Assembly (NCBI GenBank): GCA_021816865.1
Contig: JAKAWX010000004.1
Location: 106,103 to 170,102 of the forward strand
Reading direction: 5' to 3'
Length of the DNA: 64,000 bases
Origin: Thermoplasmata archaeon
GTDB taxonomy: Archaea; Thermoplasmatota; Thermoplasmata; Lutacidiplasmatales; UBA184
A model generated the notes under the pieces. That model was given only the letters and a program-made list of their open reading frames with translations, made no database searches and was not told the origin of the DNA. Positions 26,303-35,041 of this stretch are shown one piece after another; the first letter of the stretch is position 1, and each line of letters opens with the position of its first letter. Made by a program: the position numbers and the translations under genes.

Positions 26303-28084
26303 TTACATCGTTTCCAGGCGCGCGAGGCCGAGGAGGTCGAGCGAGTTCCCGAGCGTCTGCCGGACCGCCGCGACGAGCGCGATACGGCTCGCGCGTTCGG
26401 CCTCCGACCGCAGGACGGGGACCGCGTGGTAGAAGCGATTGAACTGGTCGGCGAGGTCGTGCGCGTACCCCGCGAGCGCCTGTACGTGGGCCGAGCGGGC
26501 GACGTAGGCGACCGTGCGCGGTAGCCGGGCGATCACCCGCACGAGGGCGGCCTCCTCCGGATGCGAGAGCCGGGCGGCGTCGAACGGGTACGGGGGCCGG
26601 TCCGCACCACCCTTGCGAAGCACGCTCGACGCACGCGCGTACGAGTACTGGACGAACGGTCCGCTGCGGCCCTCGAACGAGAGCGCGTCCTCCCACCGGA
26701 AGACGACCGGTTTCTCGGGAGCGACCCGAACGATGTGGTAGCGGACGGCACCCGTCGCGACCGCTTCCGCGATCGCGTCGACCGCCTCCTCGGCGAGGTC
26801 CTCGCGCCGGGCCACCACCTCGCCGCGGGCGCGCGAGACCGCCTCTTCGAGCAGGTGGTCGAGCCAGACCGCGGATCCCCCGCGGGTCGACATCCGGCCG
26901 CCCTCGGGCACGGTGATGTCCTGGTAGATCAGGTAGGTCGGCCGGCGGGTCTCCCCGATCTCCTCGAGGAGGACGTCGAGCGTTCGCGCGTGCAGCTGAT
27001 GGTCCTGGCCCAGCACGTCGAGGACCCGGGCGAACCGGGCGAACTTCGACAGGTGGTACGCGACGTCCCGCGTGACGTAGAGGCTCGTGCCGTTTCCCCG
27101 CTGGACGACGATCCGCGTCGACTCCTTCGGCAGGCCGTGGCCGCTCGCGTCGATCGCCCACGCACCGTTCTCCTCCCGGACCGAGTGCGGGGTGGAGCGC
27201 AGGCGCTCGAGGACGCGTTCGACCGAGCCGTTCCGGAGGAAGTCGGACTCCCAGACGAGCTCGTCGAAGCCGATCTTGAGGCGGGCGAGCGACGCGAGCA
27301 TGCCGGCCAAGATCGATTCGGAGAGCTCGCGGTGCTCCGGGGGGGCGTCCCCCGACTCGATCCGGTGGACGAGGCGCGCCACCTCCTCCTGGGCCTCGGG
27401 GTGCTCCTTCAAGTAGGCGCTCAACGCCGGGTACGGCCGCCCCCGGTGCCGGTCGGGCTTCTCGCCGGGGACCTCCTCACCCTCGACCGCGCGGCGAACG
27501 GGCTCGGGCCACTCCGCCCGGGGCTTCGACCAGATCCAGGTGATCATCGCCGCCTGGCGGCCCATGTCGTCCACGTAGTACTGGGTCGTCACGGGGGCGC
27601 CCGAGGCGCGCAGCGCCCGCGCGAACGTGTCGCCGATGATCGCGTTGCGGACCCGTCCGATGTGGAAGGGGCCAGTAGGGTTCGCGCTCGTGTGCTCGAC
27701 GCACGCCGGCTCGCTCGTCGCCTCGCCGTGTCCGTACCGGTCTCCCCTCGCGAAGACCAGCTCGAGCGTCGAGCGGGCGAGGCGGGTCGGGTCGGCGGTG
27801 AAGTTGACGTAGGCGCCCTTCGCCCGGACCGACGCGATCTCGGGGATCGGCACGAAGTGCGCCGCGAACGCCTCCGCGACCTCGGGGGGGGCACGCCCGG
27901 CGCCCTTCGCGAAGCGGTGGACCGCGAACGCGAGGTCCCCCTCGGGGCCGCCGTCGACGTTCAGCGCGGCACCGAGGAGCGCCGGGTCCGCCGGTACCCC
28001 GGCCCCGACGGCGGCGGCCGAGAGTCCTGCGAGGACGGCTTCGAGGGTCGGGGCCCAAGGGTCGACAGCGACGGACGAGGTCAT
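26303..28084 (-). CDS. argS: Arginyl-tRNA synthetase
   Basis: This 593-residue class I synthetase charges tRNA-Arg. It has the HIGH-type motif as SANPTGPFHIGRVRNAIIG, the KMSKS equivalent as GRMSTRGG (Lys replaced, as is common in ArgRS), and a C-terminal DALR anticodon-binding domain ending LLGLARLETM. The N-terminal additional domain is present. The ATG at 28084 is divergent from the ThiI-like gene over 71 bases. Confidence 0.95.
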   Translation of the reverse strand: MTSSVAVDPWAPTLEAVLAGLSAAAVGAGVPADPALLGAALNVDGGPEGDLAFAVHRFAKGAGRAPPEVAEAFAAHFVPIPEIASVRAKGAYVNFTADPTRLARSTLELVFARGDRYGHGEATSEPACVEHTSANPTGPFHIGRVRNAIIGDTFARALRASGAPVTTQYYVDDMGRQAAMITWIWSKPRAEWPEPVRRAVEGEEVPGEKPDRHRGRPYPALSAYLKEHPEAQEEVARLVHRIESGDAPPEHRELSESILAGMLASLARLKIGFDELVWESDFLRNGSVERVLERLRSTPHSVREENGAWAIDASGHGLPKESTRIVVQRGNGTSLYVTRDVAYHLSKFARFARVLDVLGQDHQLHARTLDVLLEEIGETRRPTYLIYQDITVPEGGRMSTRGGSAVWLDHLLEEAVSRARGEVVARREDLAEEAVDAIAEAVATGAVRYHIVRVAPEKPVVFRWEDALSFEGRSGPFVQYSYARASSVLRKGGADRPPYPFDAARLSHPEEAALVRVIARLPRTVAYVARSAHVQALAGYAHDLADQFNRFYHAVPVLRSEAERASRIALVAAVRQTLGNSLDLLGLARLETM

Positions 28085-28121
28085 GCTCCGAAAAAGTCAC
28101 CGCCGCGTAGCGCCCGGAGTA

Positions 28122-28131
28122 CGCTTTAGCG
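28122..28131 (+). promoter_or_regulatory. TATA-like box of the ThiI-like gene
   Basis: CGCTTTAGCG lies 25-34 bases before the ATG at 28156. Its near symmetry would also allow reading toward argS. Confidence 0.4.
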
Positions 28132-28155
28132 GACGGCCCGTCTTAACCCTTCGCG

Positions 28156-29055
28156 ATGGGCGCGCTCCTCCTCGTGCGGTACGGCGAGCTCGCGCTCAAG
28201 TCGCCGCCGGTACGTCGCGAGTTCGAGCGGTCGCTGCGCCGCAACATCCTCGCCCAGCTGCTGCGCGACGGGGTCACGGGCCGGCTGCGCGCCGACCGGG
28301 GCCACCTCTACGTCGAGTCGGACGACCCCGAGCGGGCGCTGCGCGTCCTGCGCCGCGTCTTCGGGGTCACCTCGGTCAGCGAGGCCCACGAGGTGCCCAC
28401 CGACCGCGCGGCGATCCGTGCGCGGCTGCTCGAGCTGGCGGGCCCCCGCCTATCGCACGGCGCGTCGTTCGCGGTCCGCGCCCGGCGGACGGGGCAGCAC
28501 CCGTTCACGAGCCAGCAGCTCGCCGCGGAGCTCGGCGAGGCGGTCCTGGAGTCGTTCGCGGATCGCGCGCTCACGGTCGACCTCGAACACCCGGACGTGG
28601 AGCTCCACGTCGAGGTGAGAGCGAACCGGACCTACCTCTACTTCGACCGCGCGCCGGGTCCCGGCGGCCTCCCGCTCGGTGTGGCCGGCCGGCTCGTCGC
28701 CCTCGTCGACGGGCGACGCGGGGCGCTCGGGGCGTTCCTCATGATGAAGCGGGGCTGTCGGGTGAGCCTTGTGGTGCTCCCGGACGCCGAGCCGCTCGTC
28801 GACGGAACGCTCGCCCGGTTCGACCCCGCGGTCCACGTCCTCCCGTCCCGGCCCGACGTCGAGTCGTGGAGTTCCGCGGTCGCGACGGAGGCGGAGCGGT
28901 CGCACGCCGACGGCGTCGTGCTGCCGATCGGCGTGGACGACTACGCCGCGGCGAAAGTTCGTTGGGGCGACCGGGTCCTCTTCTCCCCGACGGTCGGCCT
29001 CAGCGACGAGGAGGTCTCCGAGCGGTGGCGGAACGTGACCGCGCTCGCGGGATGA
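28156..29055 (+). CDS. ThiI-like THUMP protein with degenerate PP-loop
   Basis: This 299-residue protein has the ThiI N-terminal ferredoxin-like domain (LLVRYGELALKSPPVRREFE) and a THUMP domain (residues about 60-170, RTGQHPFTSQQLAAELGE). In active ThiI the next segment is an SGGIDS PP-loop that adenylates tRNA U8 for 4-thiouridine. Here the aligned residues 184-189 read VDGRRG, while the following FLMMKRGC is kept. The protein is also about 100 residues shorter than usual. It probably binds tRNA but cannot perform ThiI adenylation; a partner enzyme or another role is likely. The stop overlaps the ATG of a small downstream ORF. Confidence 0.75.
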   Translation: MGALLLVRYGELALKSPPVRREFERSLRRNILAQLLRDGVTGRLRADRGHLYVESDDPERALRVLRRVFGVTSVSEAHEVPTDRAAIRARLLELAGPRLSHGASFAVRARRTGQHPFTSQQLAAELGEAVLESFADRALTVDLEHPDVELHVEVRANRTYLYFDRAPGPGGLPLGVAGRLVALVDGRRGALGAFLMMKRGCRVSLVVLPDAEPLVDGTLARFDPAVHVLPSRPDVESWSSAVATEAERSHADGVVLPIGVDDYAAAKVRWGDRVLFSPTVGLSDEEVSERWRNVTALAG

Positions 29056-29279
29056 CCCAGCGCCAGCTCGAGGTCGCGGAGCGGGCGTCGGACGCTCCCG
29101 CGCCCGTGCCCGAGCCACCTCCCTTGCCCGAAATCCCCCCGGTTACCTCCGAGCCCGCGGAGCCGTCGAACGCTCGTCTGAGGGAACGCCGGGCGAGATG
29201 GCTCGCGGAACGGGCCCGATTTCACCCTCCGGAGCCGGTGGCGAGGCGTTCGTCCGAATCGAAGCAGGACACGAAGTAG
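29052..29279 (+). CDS. Small Pro-rich hypothetical protein coupled to ThiI-like gene
   Basis: This 75-residue frame starts with an ATG overlapping the ThiI-like stop (ATGA). It has a Pro/Glu-rich first half (EPPPLPEIPPVT) and an Arg/Ala-rich helix (LRERRARWLAERARF). No domain is recognised. The tight coupling argues that it is translated. Confidence 0.45.
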   Translation: MTQRQLEVAERASDAPAPVPEPPPLPEIPPVTSEPAEPSNARLRERRARWLAERARFHPPEPVARRSSESKQDTK

Positions 29280-29316
29280 AACAGAGTCGAAATAGACGGA
29301 CGCGTTCGACCCGCAC

Positions 29317-31341
29317 GTGGCGGCGCCGGTGCCTCCGGTCCTGACGGCGTTGGTGGACGCGTTCCTGCCGTCCTCTCCCGCGACCGCGCAGGGGGCGGCG
29401 TACCCCGCGGCGAGCGAGGTCGGTGTCGACCGCCGCGTGGCCGAGCTGGTCGCCGGGCTCCCCGAGGGACCCCGCCGCGAGTTCGGGAGCCTCCTTCGGG
29501 CTCTCGAAACCCCGATCCTGAACTTATTGCTCTCGGGCCGTCCCGTGCGGTTCTCCCGGCTCGGCCCGTCCGAGCGGGAGGAGTTCCTGCGGGGGTGGTC
29601 CAAGAGCCGGCTCGCGGTCAAGCGCAAAGGGTTCCACGCGGTCAAACGCCTCGCGGCCGCGTTCTACTATTCCGCGCCGGTGGCCGCGGGGCGCCATCCG
29701 CTGTGGGACCGGATCCACTACGCCGCCCCCGACCTTTCGGCCGGGATTCCCGACCCCCTCGCGGCGTACGCCCCCGTGCGTCCCGACCGCGACACGGAGG
29801 AAACGGCCGACGTCTGTGTCGTGGGGAGCGGCGCCGGTGGAAGCGTGATCGCCGCTCGGGCCGCCGCCGCGGGGCTGCGCGTCGTTCTCCTCGAGGCCGG
29901 AGCCTGGATGGCGCCGGCGAGCTACCCCCGCGTTGAACGCGACGCCAACGATCGCCTCTTCCTGGGCCAGGGGATCGTCACGACATCGGATCTCGCGTTC
30001 GGCCTGCTTGCGGGGGAAGCGGTGGGCGGATCCACCGTCATCAACTGGATGACGTGCCTACCGCCCCGGCCCGAGGCCCGCCGTGAGTGGGCCGAGGACG
30101 GCGGGATCACGGGCGCGGACGGGCCCGACTTCGACCGGTGGCTCGGGGCCGTGAACGCCCGGATGCGGGTCTCGACCGCCGAGAGCGACGTGAACCCGGC
30201 GAACGACGCGCTGCGCCGGGGGGCCCTCGCGCTCGGCTACGCCTCGGGGAGCGACTGGGACATCATCCCGCGCAACGCGGTCGGTTGCCGCTCGCGCTGC
30301 GGGTTCTGCACCTTCGGATGCCCCTATTCGACGCGACAATCGACGTTGGTGACGTTCCTCGCCGACGCGCTCGCCTCGGGCGCACGGTTCTACGCCTCCA
30401 CCCGGGCGGACCGGGTCGAGGTCGATCACGGCCGGGCGGTCGGCGTGCACGCCACCTACCGGGACGGCGGGCGACCCGTCACGGTCCGCGTTCGCGCGCG
30501 CGCGGTCGTCGTCGCCGCGGGCGGGCTCCAGACCCCGTCGCTCCTCCTGCGCTCCGGTGTTCGAGGGTCCGGCGTGGGCCGGGGGCTCCGACTCGACCCG
30601 ACCACGGCCCTCGCCGCCGAGTTCCCCCACCCGATCCGGACCTGGGAGGGTCCCCACCAGACGGTCGGGGTCTACCGGTTCCAGACGACGGACGAGGGGG
30701 CCCACGGCCCGTGGATCGAGATCGCGCCGGCCCACCCGGGCCTCTCCGCGCTCGCGCTTCCCTGGGCGGGCGCCGCCGACCACCGTCGCCTCCTCGAGCG
30801 GCTCGAGCACGTCGCGACCCCGATCGTCCTGGTGCGGGACGTGGCGGAGGGCCGGGTCACGATCGATGCCCAGGGACGGCCGGTGTACGACTACCGGCTC
30901 ACCGACCGTGACCGACGCAACCTCGTGCGCGGGGTGGTGGAGACGGCCCGTATCCTCCGCGCGGCCGGTGCGACGCGCCTTCTCTCCCTCCACACGCCGA
31001 TCATCGAGGTCGGGCAGGGCGACCGCCCGATCTCGGAAGCCGAGCTCGACCGGTTCGTCGACCGCGTCACGCGCGCCGGGGTCCGCGAGAACTCGATCGC
31101 GCTGTTCTCCGCGCACCCGATGGGGTCGGCCCGCGCCGGGCGGGACCCCCGGCGCTCGGCCGCCCGCCCGACCGGAGAGGTCCACGGGGTCGATGGGCTC
31201 TGGGTCGGCGACGGGAGCCTTCTGCCGTCGGCGCCGGGCGCGAACCCGATGATGTCGATCGCCGCGCTCGCGTGGCGTACCGCCGACCACTTGATCGCGA
31301 GCCTGAAAGGACGCCCTTCTCCCTCGGGACCGGTCGGCTAG
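29317..31341 (+). CDS. GMC-family FAD oxidoreductase (long-chain alcohol oxidase-like)
   Basis: This 674-residue flavoenzyme has an N-terminal helical region like the gluconate-dehydrogenase-3/alcohol-oxidase extension. The FAD-binding dinucleotide fold follows at about residue 170 (CVVGSGAGGSVIAARAAAAG), with the GMC signatures AGEAVGGSTVINWM and the C-terminal SAHPMGSARAGRDP with its catalytic His, and GLWVGDGSLLPSAPGANP. A Cys-rich GCRSRCGFCTFGC segment is notable. It probably oxidises an alcohol or sterol-like lipid at the membrane face. The start is GTG at 29317, with GTCGAAATAGAC about 26 bases upstream. Confidence 0.85.
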   Translation: MAAPVPPVLTALVDAFLPSSPATAQGAAYPAASEVGVDRRVAELVAGLPEGPRREFGSLLRALETPILNLLLSGRPVRFSRLGPSEREEFLRGWSKSRLAVKRKGFHAVKRLAAAFYYSAPVAAGRHPLWDRIHYAAPDLSAGIPDPLAAYAPVRPDRDTEETADVCVVGSGAGGSVIAARAAAAGLRVVLLEAGAWMAPASYPRVERDANDRLFLGQGIVTTSDLAFGLLAGEAVGGSTVINWMTCLPPRPEARREWAEDGGITGADGPDFDRWLGAVNARMRVSTAESDVNPANDALRRGALALGYASGSDWDIIPRNAVGCRSRCGFCTFGCPYSTRQSTLVTFLADALASGARFYASTRADRVEVDHGRAVGVHATYRDGGRPVTVRVRARAVVVAAGGLQTPSLLLRSGVRGSGVGRGLRLDPTTALAAEFPHPIRTWEGPHQTVGVYRFQTTDEGAHGPWIEIAPAHPGLSALALPWAGAADHRRLLERLEHVATPIVLVRDVAEGRVTIDAQGRPVYDYRLTDRDRRNLVRGVVETARILRAAGATRLLSLHTPIIEVGQGDRPISEAELDRFVDRVTRAGVRENSIALFSAHPMGSARAGRDPRRSAARPTGEVHGVDGLWVGDGSLLPSAPGANPMMSIAALAWRTADHLIASLKGRPSPSGPVG

Positions 31342-31350
31342 GGTTATCAA
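31342..31350 (+). promoter_or_regulatory. TATA-like box upstream of ribosomal protein LX
   Basis: GGTTATCAA lies 42-50 bases before the GTG at 31392, implying a leader of about 20 bases. Confidence 0.35.
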
Positions 31351-31391
31351 GGCGTCCCGGGTGGCCCCGGCCCACTCGGAGGCACTCGCGC

Positions 31392-31580
31392 GTGACGATG
31401 TGGACCGTTCAGGGTGCCTTTCTGGCGCGACGCGGCTTCTGGCAGCCGTTCACGAAGAGCCATGAAGCCGCCTCGGGAGAGATGGCCCGGGAGTGGACCC
31501 TCTCTGAGATCGGCGGATGCCACGGGGTCGAGCGTCACCGGATCCGTATCGAGTCCGTGACGGAGATCGTGGCTCCCTGA
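31392..31580 (+). CDS. 50S ribosomal protein LX (L18a/L20A)
   Basis: This 62-residue protein matches the archaeal LX family: TVQGAFLARRGFWQPFTK, AREWTLSEIGGCHGVERHRIRI. It starts the archaeal neighbourhood LX - prefoldin alpha - FtsY, here with a GtrA-like gene inserted. The GTG at 31392 is used; the ATG at 31398 is an alternative. Confidence 0.85.
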   Translation: MTMWTVQGAFLARRGFWQPFTKSHEAASGEMAREWTLSEIGGCHGVERHRIRIESVTEIVAP

Positions 31581-31612
31581 GCCGCCCGAGGACCGGGCGC
31601 GGGACCGCGAGG

Positions 31613-32296
31613 ATGGCGCGAATTCCGGCGAGGTCGCGCGCCGAGAGGGGGCGCGACCCTTCCGGACCCGCGGAGGGCGCCGGGGCGAGCGAGGCCGACC
31701 GCCGAGCTCCCTCGCGGGTACCGCTCCCCGTCCGCTACGCAAAGTACCTGACCGTCGGCCTCACGGGCGTCTTCGTCAACCTCGTCGTCTTCTCGCTCGT
31801 CCTCGGGCTCGTCCTGCCGGCGGGCGGGATCGACCTCGTGCGCGCCGTCGAGCGTCTCACGGTCACGACCTCATCGAACCCGTTCGACAACTTCGTCGCG
31901 AGCACCGCCGCGTTCGCGGTCGCGACGCTCAGCAACTTCACGCTCAACAATGCCTGGACGTTCCGGACCTCGGGGGCCCTGCGCCACCGCGTCCACGAGC
32001 GGCTCGGCCTCTATTTCGGCGTCTCGCTCGCGTCGCTCGCGATCAACGAGATCGTGTTGTTCGCCCTCGGGGGCGTCGTGGCGCCGCTCTACGGCCAGGC
32101 GGTCGGCATCGCCGCCGGGAGCGTCGTCGGGTTCGCGGGGAACCTGCGACTTTCGTTCGCCGAGGCGCGCGCCGCCGTCCCCCCGATCGGGCGGACCCGA
32201 GCCCTCGGTGACGAACGGAGCACCCGGGCGGTCCTCCCGTCGGCCTGGCCCGCCGACCGCCCCTCAGGCGAGCCCGGCGGAGGCGCCAATCGTTAA
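31613..32296 (+). CDS. GtrA-like membrane protein
   Basis: This 227-residue protein has four transmembrane helices of the GtrA fold (YAKYLTVGLTGVFVNLVVFS, then ATLSNFTLNNAWTFR, the typical NF..N..WTF motif). It is flanked by long polar, Pro/Arg-rich ends. Family members move polyprenyl-linked sugars or assist cell-wall glycosylation. It sits between LX and prefoldin alpha with short gaps on both sides. Confidence 0.8.
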   Translation: MARIPARSRAERGRDPSGPAEGAGASEADRRAPSRVPLPVRYAKYLTVGLTGVFVNLVVFSLVLGLVLPAGGIDLVRAVERLTVTTSSNPFDNFVASTAAFAVATLSNFTLNNAWTFRTSGALRHRVHERLGLYFGVSLASLAINEIVLFALGGVVAPLYGQAVGIAAGSVVGFAGNLRLSFAEARAAVPPIGRTRALGDERSTRAVLPSAWPADRPSGEPGGGANR

Positions 32297-32333
32297 GTCC
32301 GCACCGAGCGTCCCAAGCGGGCCCGAGGAGAAG

Positions 32334-32795
32334 ATGAGCGCGACCGCACCCCCCGCACCGCCGACCGAGGAGCAGGTCCAGGAGGAGCTCGTGCGCCTCG
32401 AGGCCTACCGCAACCAGCTGAACGCCGTCATCCAGCAGCACCAGATCCTTTCGGCGTCGCGCCAGGACCACGTGCGCGCCCGCGAGAGCCTCGAGGGCGT
32501 CGACCGGGCGCCCGCGAACGCGGAGCTGCTTCTGCCGCTCGGTGCCGAAGCGTTCGTGCGCGGGTCGGTCGACCGCGCCTCCCCCGTCCTGCTCGGCATC
32601 GGGTCGGGGATCCTCGTGGAGATGGACCGCCCGAAGGTCACCGAGCTCCTCGCCGACCGCCTCGGGCGGATCGACCAGGCGGTCCACGACCTTGAAAACC
32701 AGATGACGACGCTCGACGAGCGGATCCAGGTCCTGTCGCGCCGCCTCGACGCGGTCGCCCGGGCGAGCGCTTCGAGCGATGTGGGCGGCGATTAA
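32334..32795 (+). CDS. pfdA: Prefoldin subunit alpha
   Basis: This 153-residue protein has two coiled-coil arms (LVRLEAYRNQLNAVIQQHQI and a C-terminal DRLGRIDQAVHDLENQM) around a beta-hairpin core (LLPLGAEAFVRGSV). It partners the beta subunit at 19728-20105. The last 17 bases overlap the ftsY start, the conserved archaeal pfdA-ftsY arrangement. Confidence 0.9.
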   Translation: MSATAPPAPPTEEQVQEELVRLEAYRNQLNAVIQQHQILSASRQDHVRARESLEGVDRAPANAELLLPLGAEAFVRGSVDRASPVLLGIGSGILVEMDRPKVTELLADRLGRIDQAVHDLENQMTTLDERIQVLSRRLDAVARASASSDVGGD

Positions 32796-33864
32796 GGCCC
32801 GGCTTCGGCGTTCGTCGCCGGCCGAGCCGGAATCCGAGCCCGGAGCGACCCCGGACCAGGCCTCCCCGGCGTCGCCGACCCCCGCTCCAACTCCCGCTTC
32901 TCGACCTCCGGCTCCACCGTCCGCTGGTCCCCCGTCCGTCTCCCGGGGCGCCGCCCCCCGGCCGCAACCCTCCGGAGAGTCGGCGTTCACCGACGCGTTC
33001 CTCGGCAAGCGACTCAAGGAGGGCACGATCGACGACGTGCTCGACGACCTCGAGATCGCGATGCTCGAGTCGGACGTCGCGCTCCCGGTGATCGAGCGGA
33101 TTCGGCGCGACCTCCGCCGCGAGCTCGCGGGAAAGAAGTTGCGCTTCGGCGTCGACGCCGAGGACGCGATCCGCACGAGCCTCGAGCACGCGGTTCGGGC
33201 GATCCTCGCGCGACCGCCGATCGACCTTGTCGGTGCGGTGCGGGCCCACGCCGGCCAGCCGTACGTCATCCTGTTCGTCGGGGTCAATGGGACCGGCAAG
33301 ACCACGACCGTCGCGAAGATGGCCGTCTGGCTGCGCGCGCAGGGACTTTCGAGCGTGATCGCCGCGGGCGACACCTTCCGGGCCGGGGCGATCGAGCAGC
33401 TTCTCGTCCACGGCGAGCGGCTCGGGGTCCGCGTGGTCCGGCAGCAGGAGGGCAGCGACCCGGCGGCCGTCGCGTTCGACGCCCTCGCCCACGCCCGGGC
33501 CAAGAAGGTCGATGTCGTGCTCGTCGACACGGCGGGGCGACAGCACACGAACGAGAACCTGATCGAAGAGGCGAAGAAGATCCGCCGCGTCGTCGCCCCG
33601 TCCCTCACGCTCTTCGTCGGCGACGCGCTGAGCGGGAACGACGTGATCGAGCAGGCGCGGCTGTTCGATGCCGCGGTCGGCGTGGACGGCCTCGTGTTGA
33701 ACAAGCTCGACGCCGACGCGAAGGGCGGAGCGGCGCTGAGCGCCACGTTCGTGACCCGCAAACCGGTCCTCTTCGTCGGCGTAGGCCAGGGATACGCGGA
33801 CTTTCGTCCGTTCGACCCGGACTGGATGGTCCGGCGGCTCTTCGCGGAGGGGAACTCGGGGTGA
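32779..33864 (+). CDS. ftsY: Signal recognition particle receptor FtsY
   Basis: This 361-residue SRP receptor GTPase delivers ribosome-nascent chains to the membrane. A Pro/Ala/Ser-rich acidic linker covers residues about 12-65 and is followed by the N domain. The G domain has P-loop GVNGTGKTT (residues 168-176), DTAGRQ and NKLDADAKGG. The ATG at 32779 overlaps pfdA, and the stop overlaps the GTG of trmJ (GTGA). Confidence 0.95.
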   Translation: MWAAIKARLRRSSPAEPESEPGATPDQASPASPTPAPTPASRPPAPPSAGPPSVSRGAAPRPQPSGESAFTDAFLGKRLKEGTIDDVLDDLEIAMLESDVALPVIERIRRDLRRELAGKKLRFGVDAEDAIRTSLEHAVRAILARPPIDLVGAVRAHAGQPYVILFVGVNGTGKTTTVAKMAVWLRAQGLSSVIAAGDTFRAGAIEQLLVHGERLGVRVVRQQEGSDPAAVAFDALAHARAKKVDVVLVDTAGRQHTNENLIEEAKKIRRVVAPSLTLFVGDALSGNDVIEQARLFDAAVGVDGLVLNKLDADAKGGAALSATFVTRKPVLFVGVGQGYADFRPFDPDWMVRRLFAEGNSG

Positions 33865-34604
33865 GCGCCCGGATCGACGTCGTCCTCGTACGGCCCAAAG
33901 AGGACGGCAATGTCGGGGCGGTCGCCCGGGTGGCGCGCAACTTCGGCGCCGACCGCCTGGTCCTCGTCGCGCCCCGGGCACCGGTGGGACCCGAGGCCCG
34001 TCGTCGGTCGATGGGCGGCCTCGAGATCCTCACCTCGGCGGCGACGGTCCCGACGTTCGGCCGCGCCGTCGAATCGTCCGACCTCGTGGTCGGGACCACC
34101 GACCTCTCGACGGGCCGCTCGACCGCCTACCTGCGGCGCTCGGTCTCGCCGGAACGTCTCGGGGAGATCGTGCGAACGCTGGACGGCCGGGTGGCGGTCG
34201 TGTTCGGCCCCGAGGACAACGGGCTCTCCCGTGGGGAGCTCGCCGCCTGCGACCTCCTGGTGCACGTGCCGGCCCGACGGGAGTTCCCGACGCTCAACCT
34301 GTCGCACGCGGTCGGGATCGTCCTCTACGCCCTCCACCGCGCGCGGGGCCTGACGGACGCCGAGACGACCCCGGCCCCCGAGGTCCTCCTACTGAACGGC
34401 CGCGAGAAGGAGCTCCTGCTCGTCCGGATCGGGGAGCTTCTGGCTCGGACCGGCTACCCCACGCACAAACGACGGGGTTTAATCCTCCTGTTTCGTCGTG
34501 TCTTTGGCCGGGCGACGCCCACCGAGGCGGAGTACCGGATGATGCTCGGGCTCTTCAAGAGCCTCGAGCGCGCGTTGGACCGGGGATCCCATGGGAGAAG
34601 GTAA
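33861..34604 (+). CDS. SpoU-family tRNA 2'-O-methyltransferase, TrmJ-like
   Basis: This 247-residue SPOUT enzyme has the trefoil-knot motifs RPKEDGNVGAVARVARNFG, VFGPEDNGLSRGEL and LNLSHAVGIVLYAL, most like TrmJ, which methylates ribose 32 of tRNA. A C-terminal helical extension (THKRRGLILLFRRVFGRA) is typical of TrmJ. Its start overlaps ftsY and its stop overlaps the next gene by 14 bases. Confidence 0.85.
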   Translation: MSARIDVVLVRPKEDGNVGAVARVARNFGADRLVLVAPRAPVGPEARRRSMGGLEILTSAATVPTFGRAVESSDLVVGTTDLSTGRSTAYLRRSVSPERLGEIVRTLDGRVAVVFGPEDNGLSRGELAACDLLVHVPARREFPTLNLSHAVGIVLYALHRARGLTDAETTPAPEVLLLNGREKELLLVRIGELLARTGYPTHKRRGLILLFRRVFGRATPTEAEYRMMLGLFKSLERALDRGSHGRR

Positions 34605-35010
34605 CGGAGACTGGCTGCGGGTACGTGGTATCGGCCGAGAGCGGTTCGCGGGGTATCTCGCCGACTACCTCGGGACGCTCGGCTACGCGGTCGAACGGAC
34701 GGAGGCGACCGAGCCGGTCGAGAGCCGCGTCACCGGGCGGTTGCTCCGGATGAACCCGGCGCTCCCGCCGGCGGCGAGCTCGCTCGCGTTCCGATTCTAC
34801 CCGACCGCGGGGGGAGCGGCGCTCGTCTGGGAGAGCCCGACCGCGGTCCCCACGGCCGATCGACCCCGGATGGACCGGCTCGTCGCCGAGATCCAGACCC
34901 ACCTCGAGCGGGTCGTCCACTCCGAGAGCCACGCGACCGCGAAGGTCGTCCGTCCCCCCGAGATCCACCTTCCCTGGACCGGCGCCGCGAAGACCAGTCC
35001 GCCGTCGTAA
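34591..35010 (+). CDS. Conserved-looking hypothetical protein
   Basis: This 139-residue alpha/beta protein starts with an ATG at 34591, overlapping trmJ by 14 bases. It begins DWLRVRGIGRERFAGYLADYL, has a beta strand SSLAFRFYPTAGGAALVWES and ends in an Ala/Pro-rich tail. I do not recognise the family. Its position at the end of the LX-ftsY-trmJ operon suggests a translation-related role. Confidence 0.6.
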   Translation: MGEGNGDWLRVRGIGRERFAGYLADYLGTLGYAVERTEATEPVESRVTGRLLRMNPALPPAASSLAFRFYPTAGGAALVWESPTAVPTADRPRMDRLVAEIQTHLERVVHSESHATAKVVRPPEIHLPWTGAAKTSPPS

Positions 35011-35041
35011 CCGACCGGGCGGTCCCCGCACGGACGGCGCG

